DNA of 64,000 nucleotides, from NCBI GenBank assembly GCA_013396635.1, contig WBMW01005650.1, positions 494,425-558,424 on the forward strand. The letters are read 5' to 3'. The position numbers were made by a program, and so were the translations under genes. A model generated the notes under the pieces. That model saw nothing but the letters and a program-made list of their open reading frames with translations. It ran no database searches and was not told the DNA's origin. This document shows positions 36,521-46,480 of this stretch, piece by piece. The DNA is from Penelope pileata. Lineage: Eukaryota > Chordata > Aves > Galliformes > Cracidae. The number at the start of each line of letters is the position of its first letter. Positions within the stretch are counted from its first letter, which is position 1.

Positions 36521-38995
36521 CCAGGGTATGAAATTTAAACAATGAATAAAAAAAAGATGAAACATTCCCAATTTGTTCTTTACAGTCATCACATTGAATT
36601 TTAAGCCAGTCACAATTACCAAAAATGTGTATAAAGTTATGAAAATTCTGCCTAGATTTAAAACAATGCCAGTGACAGCACTTGGTTATGAAAAGGAAAT
36701 CCAGCACTGAGGAATATGTTTATACTATGTGTTATAATTTCAAACAACTGCTGTTTTATCCAGAATTGCCTAGGATTTTACTTTAATTTAAAAAGTATAA
36801 ATTATATGTGTGTCAAGCCCAGGGGTGAACAGTCCAGAGCTGAGTACTTAATAATGTACAGTGGGGAAAGCTGAGAAGAAAAACATGATAATTTATATCC
36901 AGATTTTTAAAAAACACAACAGTGGTATCCCCTCTCCATCAATCCCCAACCAGACAGAAGCTGTAAATTCCCCATCTCTTGGGTGTGTTCAGGTAGTTCA
37001 GCTCCACAGCCAGCCAAAAGTGGTGACAGCTCAAGAAAATGTCACTGCTGGATCGCTCCGGGTCAGAAAGAGGCGAGTTTGACCCAAGAAGATTCAGACT
37101 ACATACAGATGCAGATAAAATTTCTCCAGGACTTTGCAAGTACCAAGACCAGCTTGTGCTCATGTAGAGTTTTGATCTTTTTGTTCTGTTTTTAAAAATT
37201 ATTATTTTTATTTTTTCTTTTTTTTCACTTTTTATTTTTTATTTTTTTTTAATTGCATGTGCATGGGGTACGCATGGCCAATGGTTCTCTGTCCATGGTA
37301 CCGCCATGGGGCCACCCACAGCCTCCCAGCCCACACCCACCCATCCTTCCTCGAGCACGTGGCCTTAATTCCATCTCCATGCCCACATGAGGACCAAACT
37401 CCATTTTTTTGGCAGCAGTGCTGGACATGTCATGCCAAGAGCCAGCAGGAGCCAGTCCAGTGGTTCATAGCCTGACACCTCACCACCTTTTTGAGCTGTT
37501 GAGTTGGGATGCAGGAGACAGCTCACCTTCATTCCCAGCTCCCCGCCGCTGCCTGGCACTCAAAAACTAAGAGATCTTTCTAAATAGATGCACCGAAGTT
37601 GTATGCTACTGGACAATAGTGGCAGACACAACCAGATAAACACATCATCTTGTGTTTGCAAAGATCTTCAGTCCAAAGCAGCCATCCACCTGTGGGCTCT
37701 TTGCATTAAACATTAATATTAATTTTACGTTTTGTTTGTTTTACTGTAAGAGAAAATCAATACACTTCCCCATTCTCAGAGCTGAAGAAGCAGTAGCAGG
37801 AAGTTAGGTCAATAAAATTGCCCTACTTTGCAGAGAAGGGGTTTTGGTCCTTAACAAACTTCCATTGGAGAAAACAAGTATCCCATGCAGCAGAGCTGCT
37901 TCCTTTGTTTCATCTCAGGCCTCCTTCCCAGCTCCTTGCCATGGATCCAATTACCCTGGGAACAAGATGTGGCTCTAAATTAAATCAAACCATTTATTTG
38001 TCTGGGGCAGCTTGGCCATGATACATCATGTGGTTTTTCAGAGAAGTTTCTGCCATCTGAAGGTATGTCTTTGCAGTTGTCACTTCTCATCAAGAGCAGG
38101 AGAGACATGGGTGCTTGTGTCAGATTGGCATTTCTATCCATCGGGCTTTTTTCTACCCTCAAGAGAAATGCTCCCACCCAGGATGGGCTCTTCATTCTTT
38201 ACTGATGCTGTTTTGCTGTCTCCATTCATTGCGTGCTTTTTGAAACCACATTTTTCCATGCTGGGGACATGCAAATTTCCAGATACCCAAAAATCCCTTC
38301 TTCCCAAAGTTTGATTTATTCCAGGCCTCTCAAAACAGACTCGATGCAGGTAAAGACCTCAGGCGTGTTTTGGGGAAGAATGCGGTGAGTTCACCTGCCC
38401 CTCGCAGTACTGAGCTGTGGGAAAGGCCATGGCAGCCTTTGGTACTGGGGGTATAGAAAGCTTGTTAGATCCTGCTAAGGAGACTGCCTGTAGGAATTAA
38501 TATTAGCAGAAAAGGGAAGGCTTTGAAATTTGTAGAAGGAAGAGAAGAATTTATTAAAGAATGAGATGCAAGGAGGTAATGCCAGTTTTTGGGGGGCATG
38601 TACTGGACAGATGGCAAACAAGCAGTTCTACATAAAGACCTTCAAAAGAATTTCCATCATTGGGCACTTCTGTGTTTCCCATGATTGATGAGAAAAGGAA
38701 GTGCCACCAGGATGGATGGAGAGAGAAGGTCCAGAGAGCAACTTCCCATTTTAAGTCAGAACCATCCTGAAGGCAAATCGATAAATCTAAACAAGACTTA
38801 TAGCCGAAAGACTTGGCACTTCAGGAGGCAATGGGGCAGGTGTTGGCAGGGCACAGCATCCAGGTTTGCATTTACACTGCTGATTTTCCCCATGCCTAAC
38901 CCAGACTTCTGCAGACTCGCAGCAATGGTCCCCAGCAGGACACCCTGCAGCAGGACCTCGCCACAGCCCCGCGTTACACACGACCCATTGTGCTG
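36521..38995. other. Gene-free DNA, no feature seen
   Basis: The DNA is AT-rich with a T-rich low-complexity stretch at about 37190-37255. Open frames of up to about 107 codons match nothing and overlap frames on the other strand. Confidence 0.55.
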
Positions 38996-38999
38996 CTGT

Positions 39000-39470
39000 A
39001 AACACTGAGCCAGGGGGAATTAGAGACACGTTTTGGAAGCGGGCTCCTGCTTCTGTGTTAGGTTAATTAGTGGTTTGCTAGTATGTTAACTGCTCTGCAC
39101 GTTGACCTCAGGCTGGCTCGTCTCTAATGAACAAAAGCAGTTCTCCAGCAACAGGTAACCACGGATTTCTCAGGGACTATAACTTAACTAACAAGCGTTC
39201 AGTTACCGAGTCTCATCTGGCCAAAAAGTGAGAAAATCCTTCTTAGGAAATTCTCCCTCTCTATCCCCAAAGGAAACAGGTTATTAGAAAGATCTCGAGT
39301 CTAATTTAAAACCCAGAGCCTGGGCTTGTTCGAAATCGTCCTCATTTCTTCTCAGCAAGCCCCTGAAGCTGGGGGGACTTTTTGGACCGAGGTCTGATGA
39401 CTGCCAATTTTGTTTCCATGGCAAAGTTCATCACAAAAGAATTCACCTTTTGTAGGAAACTCCATTTTGA
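39000..39470. promoter_or_regulatory. Candidate conserved regulatory element
   Basis: CpGs are retained in non-repetitive, moderately AT-rich DNA (for example GACACGTTTTGGAAGCGGGC, ACCGAGTCTC, TTCGAAATCGTCC). GGTTAATTAGTGG near 39061 gives a homeodomain-type core. There is no stop-free frame resembling a protein. Confidence 0.33.
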
Positions 39471-41846
39471 TCAGGAAATGTATTTTTGCCAACGCTAAGT
39501 GCAGCTAGACAGGCTCTTGTCAGGAAGTGGGATAGGGCCAGGCTGCAAATCCAAGACTTTTTCCCTTTCCTGTGAGGATGTCCTTGCATTGACAGGTTAT
39601 AAAGCTGAATCATGTTCTGGAAGAAAAAAAAAAAAAAAGAAATAAAGAAAAGAAAAAGAAAAGAAAAAACCCCGACGCACAGTAATGGCTCTCGGGTGAC
39701 CCAATGGCCCAATTTTCCATGGGATTTAGGAAGAATTGCAAAGGCTGCAAACCTCTGCAAAAGCAATGCTGCAAGCTGCAAGTACTGCTGACTGCTTTTG
39801 CTGCCAGGAGTTTTGAGATGATCCCTGGAAACACATTTGGTTTTAATCAGGCCCCTGCACTGTGGAACATCCTGTTTGTCTACACTTATTATTACTGACA
39901 AATTATCCTCCTCCAAATCTCAGGGAGCATTCACTTTATCCTCACATTAAACCTGATTGGAAACAGTAGGTTTAATTGGACTCAGCATGAGGCCCAGTCG
40001 TAAACTGCACCAGTTCCCTTTTTTATTGTGGCATTCACTAGATGTGTGAAAATACTATATTTCATATACAGACCCCAATTTGCTACTGCAAGAGCTGTTA
40101 AAGACAATGCACAGATGCCCTGCGCTACATGAGCAACCTCTGCCCACTCTTGGTGCACCTAGGGCTGGGAAAAGTCTGCTGCTCTCAGCAGTGTGCATCT
40201 GCAACATGTCCTTGCAGAGGAAAAGATCCTGCCCCCAAAATCTGAGAGTTTGCTTCCACCATTAACAGAGCCCTGTGGTTTGCAGAACGGACTGCAAGAG
40301 TCTGTTCTGCTCCACCTGAGGTCTGAGGTTTTGTTGAGATGGAGAAGCTGGTGCAGGGCACGGAGGATGTTCCTCCCATTAGTCGTGCTCAGAAACATGA
40401 GCATCTTTGTCTGGAGACCTTTTGCCCAGGGAAATCTATTGCAATAACCAAACCCAAGGGATATTTGGCCAGTGCACGGAGACCTTTCCAACATCTCTGA
40501 TTTTCTGTGACCCCAGCAGCTGCTCTTCCATGGCGGGCATTGCAGAACCAGTTGGGGGTTTCCAACCCAACGAGCCAGCTTGCGTCCCAAGCCATTCAGA
40601 GCTGCTGACAGGAGCTGTGCTATTAAGTAATCTCTTGCAAATGTCCTGGGTGTGGAAAACCATGAGACAGCACAATCTGTCTGGGGTTTAGAGGAAAAAC
40701 AACCAAGAAGACAAACAGAGAACACAACGCCTTTGCTATTTGTGTTTATACAACTTGGGTTTCTTCATTAGGATCTGAAGTTGGAAAGGAGCACAAGCTG
40801 CAGAAATTAAGTTTTTCATGACAATACTCCTAACTGGGTAAAATAATATCATTCAAGGGATTACCTTGGCTTAGGTATTCTTTTAAATTGGATTTAAATT
40901 ACCTTTATATGTGCCAAGCCTGTATATACCTTGCTCTGGAAGCAAACCCAGAGTGCATTTTCTGTGTTCTCAGTTTATAAGCTATTGGTGCCAGTATTTT
41001 GCCAAGAAGTCTCTTGAAAATGACAAAAACATCACAGGGGTTGTTGATTAAGGTTCCTGGCTCAAAAAAAAAAAAAAAAGGAATTGCAAAGGTAACTAAC
41101 ATGAATAAGAGGGAGACTTGTCTCAAACTATGCTAGAGCTCAACTTCTAAATGTACGTTTTAAACAGCACCACAGACAAATCTACAACTGAGTTATGGCT
41201 CAGATACGAAAATGTATCACAAAGTCAGGGCACCCAACTCGAACTCACTGAAAATTGCTTCTTTCTTGCTTGATGCAATATGTTTGCTCTACGATATTGT
41301 GAAAGAAAACACAACACGGTGGTTAGAAGAGATGTGGAGCTTCTTACCAGATGGAGGTGGCCTGACAGCTTGTAAAAAACCTTTGCAAACTGTTAGCAGG
41401 AATGACAACTGACCTCAGTTACCAAAGCCTTTCATTTCTCCATGCAAGTAGAGCACTCACTGCTGTGCTGTGCTGGGGTGATAAGCAAGCTGGGAGGAAT
41501 ATGGAAATTTAGTTTGTGAAAAACCACGGTCTGTTTGAAAACATATTCCACAAACAAGTCCTTTCTCATGCCACATTTTTCCCCCAGTTCAGCTTTGGTG
41601 CTGAACTTTCCATTTTCAACTGACCAACATAAATTAAAGCCAAACATTGGCATAGAGAGGAAAGATGGAGAAAGTTGACCATTTCCCTCAGGAGGTCAGC
41701 CACAAATTCCTGCTGTTGTCTGAGAAATGATGAGCTACTCTTTGGAGACATGACTTAGATCATTTAATGTCACAGGGAAAGTTTACAGGCGTTTCAACGA
41801 GGGTTGCAATATGTCATCTTTTTTATTCCTTTTTTACAAGTATAGA
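39471..41846. other. Gene-free DNA with A-rich tracts
   Basis: The stretch contains an A15 run at 39624-39638 inside a purine tract to 39669, and an A16 run at 41064-41079. Between 40080 and 40725 frames stay open on both strands (188 codons on minus at 40159-40725), but no domain is recognised and no splice-bounded exon can be defended. Confidence 0.5.
39619..39669. repeat. A-rich purine tract
   Basis: An A15 run is followed by imperfect GAAAA repeats to 39669, all purine except for a single T. It has no associated retrogene. Confidence 0.85.
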
Positions 41847-41956
41847 CTTTCTTTTCTTTTCTTTTCTTTTCTTTTCTTTTCTTTTCTTTTCTTTTCTTTT
41901 CTTTTCTTTTCTTTTCTTTTCTTTTCTTTTCTTTTCTTTTCTTTTCTTTTCTTTTT
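41847..41956. repeat. (CTTTT)n pentanucleotide array
   Basis: Twenty perfect CTTTT units occupy 41851-41950, preceded by a partial unit and followed by a stretched T6. This is the left third of a composite pyrimidine array. Open frames through it encode only Phe/Ser/Leu strings and are not genes. Confidence 0.98.
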
Positions 41957-42135
41957 TCTCTTCTCTTCTCTTCTCTTCTCTTCTCTTCTCTTCTCTTCTC
42001 TTCTCTTCTCTTCTCTTCTCTTCTCTTCTCTTCTCTTCTCTTCTCTTCTCTTCTCTCTTCTCTTCTCTTCTCTTCTCTTCTCTTCTCTTCTCTTCTCTTC
42101 TCTTCTCTTCTCTTCTCTTCTCTTCTCTTCTCTTC
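41957..42135. repeat. (TTCTC)n pentanucleotide array
   Basis: About 35 units of TTCTC run to the edge of the assembly gap, with a single phase break at about 42055. The unit is the complement of the (AAGAG)n array at 22.87 kb. Confidence 0.98.
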
Positions 42136-42323
42136 NNNNNNNNNNNNNNNNNNNNNNNNNNNNNNNNNNNNNNNNNNNNNNNNNNNNNNNNNNNNNNNNN
42201 NNNNNNNNNNNNNNNNNNNNNNNNNNNNNNNNNNNNNNNNNNNNNNNNNNNNNNNNNNNNNNNNNNNNNNNNNNNNNNNNNNNNNNNNNNNNNNNNNNNN
42301 NNNNNNNNNNNNNNNNNNNNNNN
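42136..42323. other. Assembly gap (188 N) in the pyrimidine array
   Basis: The gap lies between the TTCTC and CTTTTT arrays, so the missing sequence is almost certainly more of the same repeat. Its true length is unknown. Confidence 1.
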
Positions 42324-42960
42324 TTTTTCTTTTTCTTTTTCTTTTTCTTTTTCTTTTTCTTTTTCTTTTTCTTTTTCTTTTTCTTTTTCTTTTTCTTTTT
42401 CTTTTTCTTTTTCTTTTTCTTTTTCTTTTTCTTTTTCTTTTTCTTTTTCTTTTTCTTTTTCTTTTTCTTTTTCTTTTTCTTTTTCTTTTTCTTTTTCTTT
42501 TTCTTTTTCTTTTTCTTTTTCTTTTTCTTTTTCTTTTTCTTTTTCTTTTTCTTTTTCTTTTTCTTTTTCTTTTTCTTTTTCTTTTTCTTTTTCTTTTTCT
42601 TTTTCTTTTTCTTTTTCTTTTTCTTTTTCTTTTTCTTTTTCTTTTTCTTTTTCTTTTTCTTTTTCTTTTTCTTTTTCTTTTTCTTTTTCTTTTTCTTTTT
42701 CTTTTTCTTTTTCTTTTTCTTTTTCTTTTTCTTTTTCTTTTTCTTTTTCTTTTTCTTTTTCTTTTTCTTTTTCTTTTTCTTTTTCTTTTTCTTTTTCTTT
42801 TTCTTTTTCTTTTTCTTTTTCTTTTTCTTTTTCTTTTTCTTTTTCTTTTTCTTTTTCTTTTTCTTTTTCTTTTTCTTTTTCTTTTTCTTTTTCTTTTTCT
42901 TTTTCTTTTTCTTTTTCTTTTTCTTTTTCTTTTTCTTTTTCTTTTTCTTTTTCTTTTTCT
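42324..42960. repeat. (CTTTTT)n hexanucleotide array, about 106 units
   Basis: All 637 bases follow the six-base period without a single deviation. The first break is at 42961. Degenerate C/T-rich sequence continues to about 43012. On the complement this is (AAAAAG)n, the same unit as at 56.86-56.98 kb. Its translations (poly-Phe, Phe-Ser and Lys-Arg) are artefacts. Confidence 0.98.
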
Positions 42961-43012
42961 CCTTTTCATTCTTTTTTTCTTTTTCTTTCTTTTTTCTTTT
43001 TTCTTTTTCTTT

Positions 43013-43430
43013 ACTAAAGTCTTACACACAAAAGGCCAGTTGTGCATGGTGCTATTTCCTTTGGGCGACCTTACAAGAAATGTTCCCAGCTCACTTCATG
43101 CCACTACAAATACCTCTTTACCTCAGAGAAAAGGGCACATCACTCACTTTGCAGGCCTAAACAAATTTGACTGCTCTGAGCTCCAACAGCTCTGTGTGAC
43201 AAAGTATGTCAAGGAAAATATGTCATTCCCCCTTCATCATTATTCTCACTTTCATTATTCATAAATATAGGATATAAATCTTCTGTCTTTAAACGGGCCA
43301 TCTGTCATGGGAGACAGGCTAGCTGGCTATTGCCTCCCAACCCAAGCCCACCCCACAGAATTTCAAGACGTATTTCCAGTTGAATAGAAACTTGAAGTGC
43401 TAAGGAGAGAGGATTTAGAAGTTCTTGTAC
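43013..43430. other. Unique DNA right of the array, no gene seen
   Basis: Ordinary AT-rich sequence follows the array with no recognisable exon, repeat or motif cluster. Confidence 0.55.
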
Positions 43431-44400
43431 GTTACACTTCCAGACAGACGGAAAACAAGCTTTCGATTTCACCTAAAATGATAAATAAGGAGAAAAGGGT
43501 TTGAACCTTCTGTGGAGGCTTTTCTGGTTTTCACATTTAGGACGACTTCTTGCTGACGGACTTAACAGATGCAACCCAAATTTAGTAGAGACGAGTAAAA
43601 TGGTTCAAGACACCATAAATGTTCATCAAAAACTCACACGAAGCCTGAAATTAGCTTTCTGTCGAGGTTCTCAAAACTGACTTTTTTAATTCCTCTTCAC
43701 CAAGTAACGGTTCTGGCCCTGCTTTCTTCTCTGGATTTCATCCAGGGAAAGAAGTCAAAGAAATTTCTTCTGCTGAGATATTTATTGCATTTGCTTTTCT
43801 AGGAAGCATTTGTAACTTGTTCAAAGTTCAAAAAATCACCTCAAATCTTACAGACTGACCTGTGAACCTGCTGCAGATTCAGTTCTGAGGGCGTAAAGTA
43901 CAGGTTTGAAGCTTTTACAGTTATTTGGGAGGGAAGAAGGATATGAATAAGTGCTTCTACTGCTAATTCTCATTTTTTACAAATGTCTAAAATCAAATAA
44001 ATAACTCCCCCAGGCCAATGATCTTATGCGGGTCTTTTGCTAAAAGAAATGAAATCTTTCTTGTCACTGTCTCCTGTAATTACAGCAGACTTTCACTTCC
44101 CACGAGGGATCTGAATGCCAGCTGGGATCACCCCGTTTCTTACGTGCTGATGGATTGTGCTAAATCCCACCGGTAGGATACTGGTGGATTAGCCAATAAC
44201 AGCAGCAGACTTTTTATAGCACATAGCCCTTGACTTTAATAATAATTTCCAAAGCAGGTGCTATAGAGTTTTTCTTTGTGCATTTTCTCCGTTCCAGATT
44301 TACACTTCACGCTTCAATTTTTTTAATTACCCTCGCCCAACGTAATTTAATGGCATGTAAATCCAGCTGTACTTTCAGTGGCTGCAGCTCATTTACTTAG
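43431..44400. promoter_or_regulatory. Candidate cluster of conserved regulatory DNA
   Basis: Nearly one kilobase of unique DNA retains scattered CpGs in an AT-rich background (for example AGACGGAAAACAAGCTTTCG, GGACGACTTC, CACGAGGGATC, CACCGGTAGGA, CTCGCCCAACGTAATTTAAT). The right half, about 44090-44400, is the most enhancer-like, with AATTACC, GTAATTTAAT and CATGTAAAT cores. No protein-coding frame is recognisable. Confidence 0.4.
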
Positions 44401-44759
44401 AAGAAGCATCTGGGGACAACGGAAAAATTCCTCCATGAACTCCAAGGCCTCACTTCCCCCTGCATCCCATCTATCGAGACCCAACCGAGAGGTGCTGAAA
44501 TAAGGAAGAAAGTGTCAGGAGGGGGTCTGGGAGCACCGCGCCGGGCGGCAGACCACCCCGCCAGCATCCAGAGGTCAGCCACTCAGCCTAGGAAACGGAA
44601 GCAGACCTGAACACGTTCCCAGGCAGAGAGAACCAGCGAGGATTTTGTTTTACCCACGGCCTGATTAAGACCATCTTAGTAATATCCAGCTCTGTAATAG
44701 CTTTTTTTTTCCCCCTTCCTTCTTGGGAGAAAAATAAGGCATCGTGTTTAAAACACAGA
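44401..44759. other. Unique DNA, no gene seen
   Basis: A short GC-richer patch at about 44520-44570 contains CACCGCGCCGGGCGGCAG. No exon or known repeat is seen. Confidence 0.5.
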
Positions 44760-44870
44760 CACGGCTCTAACAATGGTAACAGCATCAGCAATGGTAATTG
44801 TGGTTACAAACGACGTAACCACCATCAGCGGCCCCACACTGGGTTAATGACTTTATCTTTGAGATTTTTT
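44760..44870. promoter_or_regulatory. Candidate element with RUNX-like inverted repeat
   Basis: GTGGTTAC (44800-44807) and GTAACCAC (44815-44822) are perfect inverted arms around a 7-base spacer. The left arm belongs to TGTGGTTA, a good RUNX-type site. Just upstream CAATGGTAA occurs twice, 18 bases apart (44771-44779 and 44789-44797), and CATCAGC occurs at 44783 and 44823. The dense repetition of short words suggests a protein-binding cluster. Confidence 0.38.
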
Positions 44871-46397
44871 AAATCAACACATGCTGCCAATTTCTCACTG
44901 CATTCATCTTCCTATCCTGCACCACAGCATGAAAAGCACCTTCCAATGGGTGCTGTGGCTTTGCCACAGAGGCTCATGGCTTCTTCTTCAGAGCAGAAGA
45001 GTGGTACTCACCTCTGCTAAGGGGCTTGAAGCAAATATTTTCCACTTTCATTGCAAGGATATGGGTTCTGCATCCCTAAACTTGGGTATTTCTTGGGAGG
45101 ATTATTTCCCACTCAGTAATATTTTCAATAGTGACCAATATTTCCAATTTCTTTAGTGGCCAAAGCTACTTTTTTTTTTAGCAAATACCATTTCTTTGAA
45201 AATTTTATGATTATTCACAGTTAAGCATCGAGCTGCAAAGGGGATGGAAGTGAAGAAGAATAGAGTGACTGAATGCATGGAGTAGGGCAGATGGGTATTT
45301 TCTGTACCATTTGTGACAATTTTATGCTTTCTTCACCAGGGTGTATTCTAGCTCTGCAGCTGTGAATGCTTAATTGTAACAAAAAGGACTAGCTTATTAT
45401 TAAGATACATTAATGTATAGCATATAAATGCAGAGCAGAGTGACCTGTGGTGGTAAACAGTGAAATCATACGACGTGGAGCTTGGTTTCTATTACCAGTA
45501 CAGATACATATCCTCCCACTGGAAACCTTCATTTCTTTTCAGTGTAACCCCTTAACTCTGGAAGTATGGGTTCAATTTGTTTCAAAGAAACACAGTTTCA
45601 AAGAAAAGCCTTTTTTTTTCCCTTTTTTTTTTTTAATAAACTTGTAATTTTGTCACATTACACAGAAAATGAAATTGGAGGAGCAATAAAGAGCTTGAAA
45701 TGAGGCAGTGAAAAGTTACACAACAAACCCCCCAATGTGCTGTACATGCTAAAACATTTCAGCCTCCTTTACTCAATTCTGCACACTTCTCCATGAGCAA
45801 TAATGAGACTCTTGCTTTCATTCTTAATCTTTGCTTAACTGTTTTTATGCTAAAATAGGAAGATAACCATTCTCAGTTGCAATTTATCTTTCCCTCATAC
45901 TTAACTGTTCAGATTAAAAAAACACGATTTGTTTCAGACAGGTAAACAATCCTTATTCCTACCAAAAAAAAAAAAAAGTGAAAAAAAATCAGCTGTCATG
46001 AATTAAAACTCATTTTCCCCCAACCCCAAATAAACATCAGTCAGCCTGTATTTGATTTTATTAACACACTTGTCGTTTCTGATACAGCATGTTGGAAAGT
46101 TTTTTTTCTAAAGGCTTTATTGGAATTCCTTGGACTAAATATGCTGTGGGTTTCTGATGGCTTCATTAAAAATCAGAAACCAAACGGACGTGAAGGACTG
46201 AAGGGTTTGCAGAGCAAACATGAAATAGAAATAACTTGAATGATTTTTCACTCGAAAACTGTTCCTGTTTCAGATACCCTTGAAATCTGCCACACAGTAG
46301 TAACTCAGGGTTATGATTTCAACTACTAAAGCATTTACTAAATTTGAGTTTCCCCATTACAGTTGAGATACATGTGCAATATTCTTTCTCCCCTACA

Positions 46398-46480
46398 GTA
46401 AATCCAGAGTAAATCTGATCAAGTGCTTAAGTTTTCACTGATTTTACACTGATACAGGGGAAAGCTCAGGGAAGATCAGA
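46398..46480. repeat. Fragment of old palindromic amniote repeat
   Basis: AGTAAATCCAGAGTAAATCT and, inverted further right, GATTTTACACTGATACAGGG followed by GAAAGCTCAG match the two halves of the 'ccggagtaaatccattgac ... ggatttacaccagtgtaac' palindrome common in reptile DNA. It is the most complete copy in this window because traces of both arms remain. Confidence 0.5.

Noticed and set aside
41767..43160. Open frames of 416-449 codons on both strands
   Set aside because: They are translations of the pyrimidine array (poly-Phe, Phe-Ser, Lys-Arg) and run through the 188-base gap. They are not genes.
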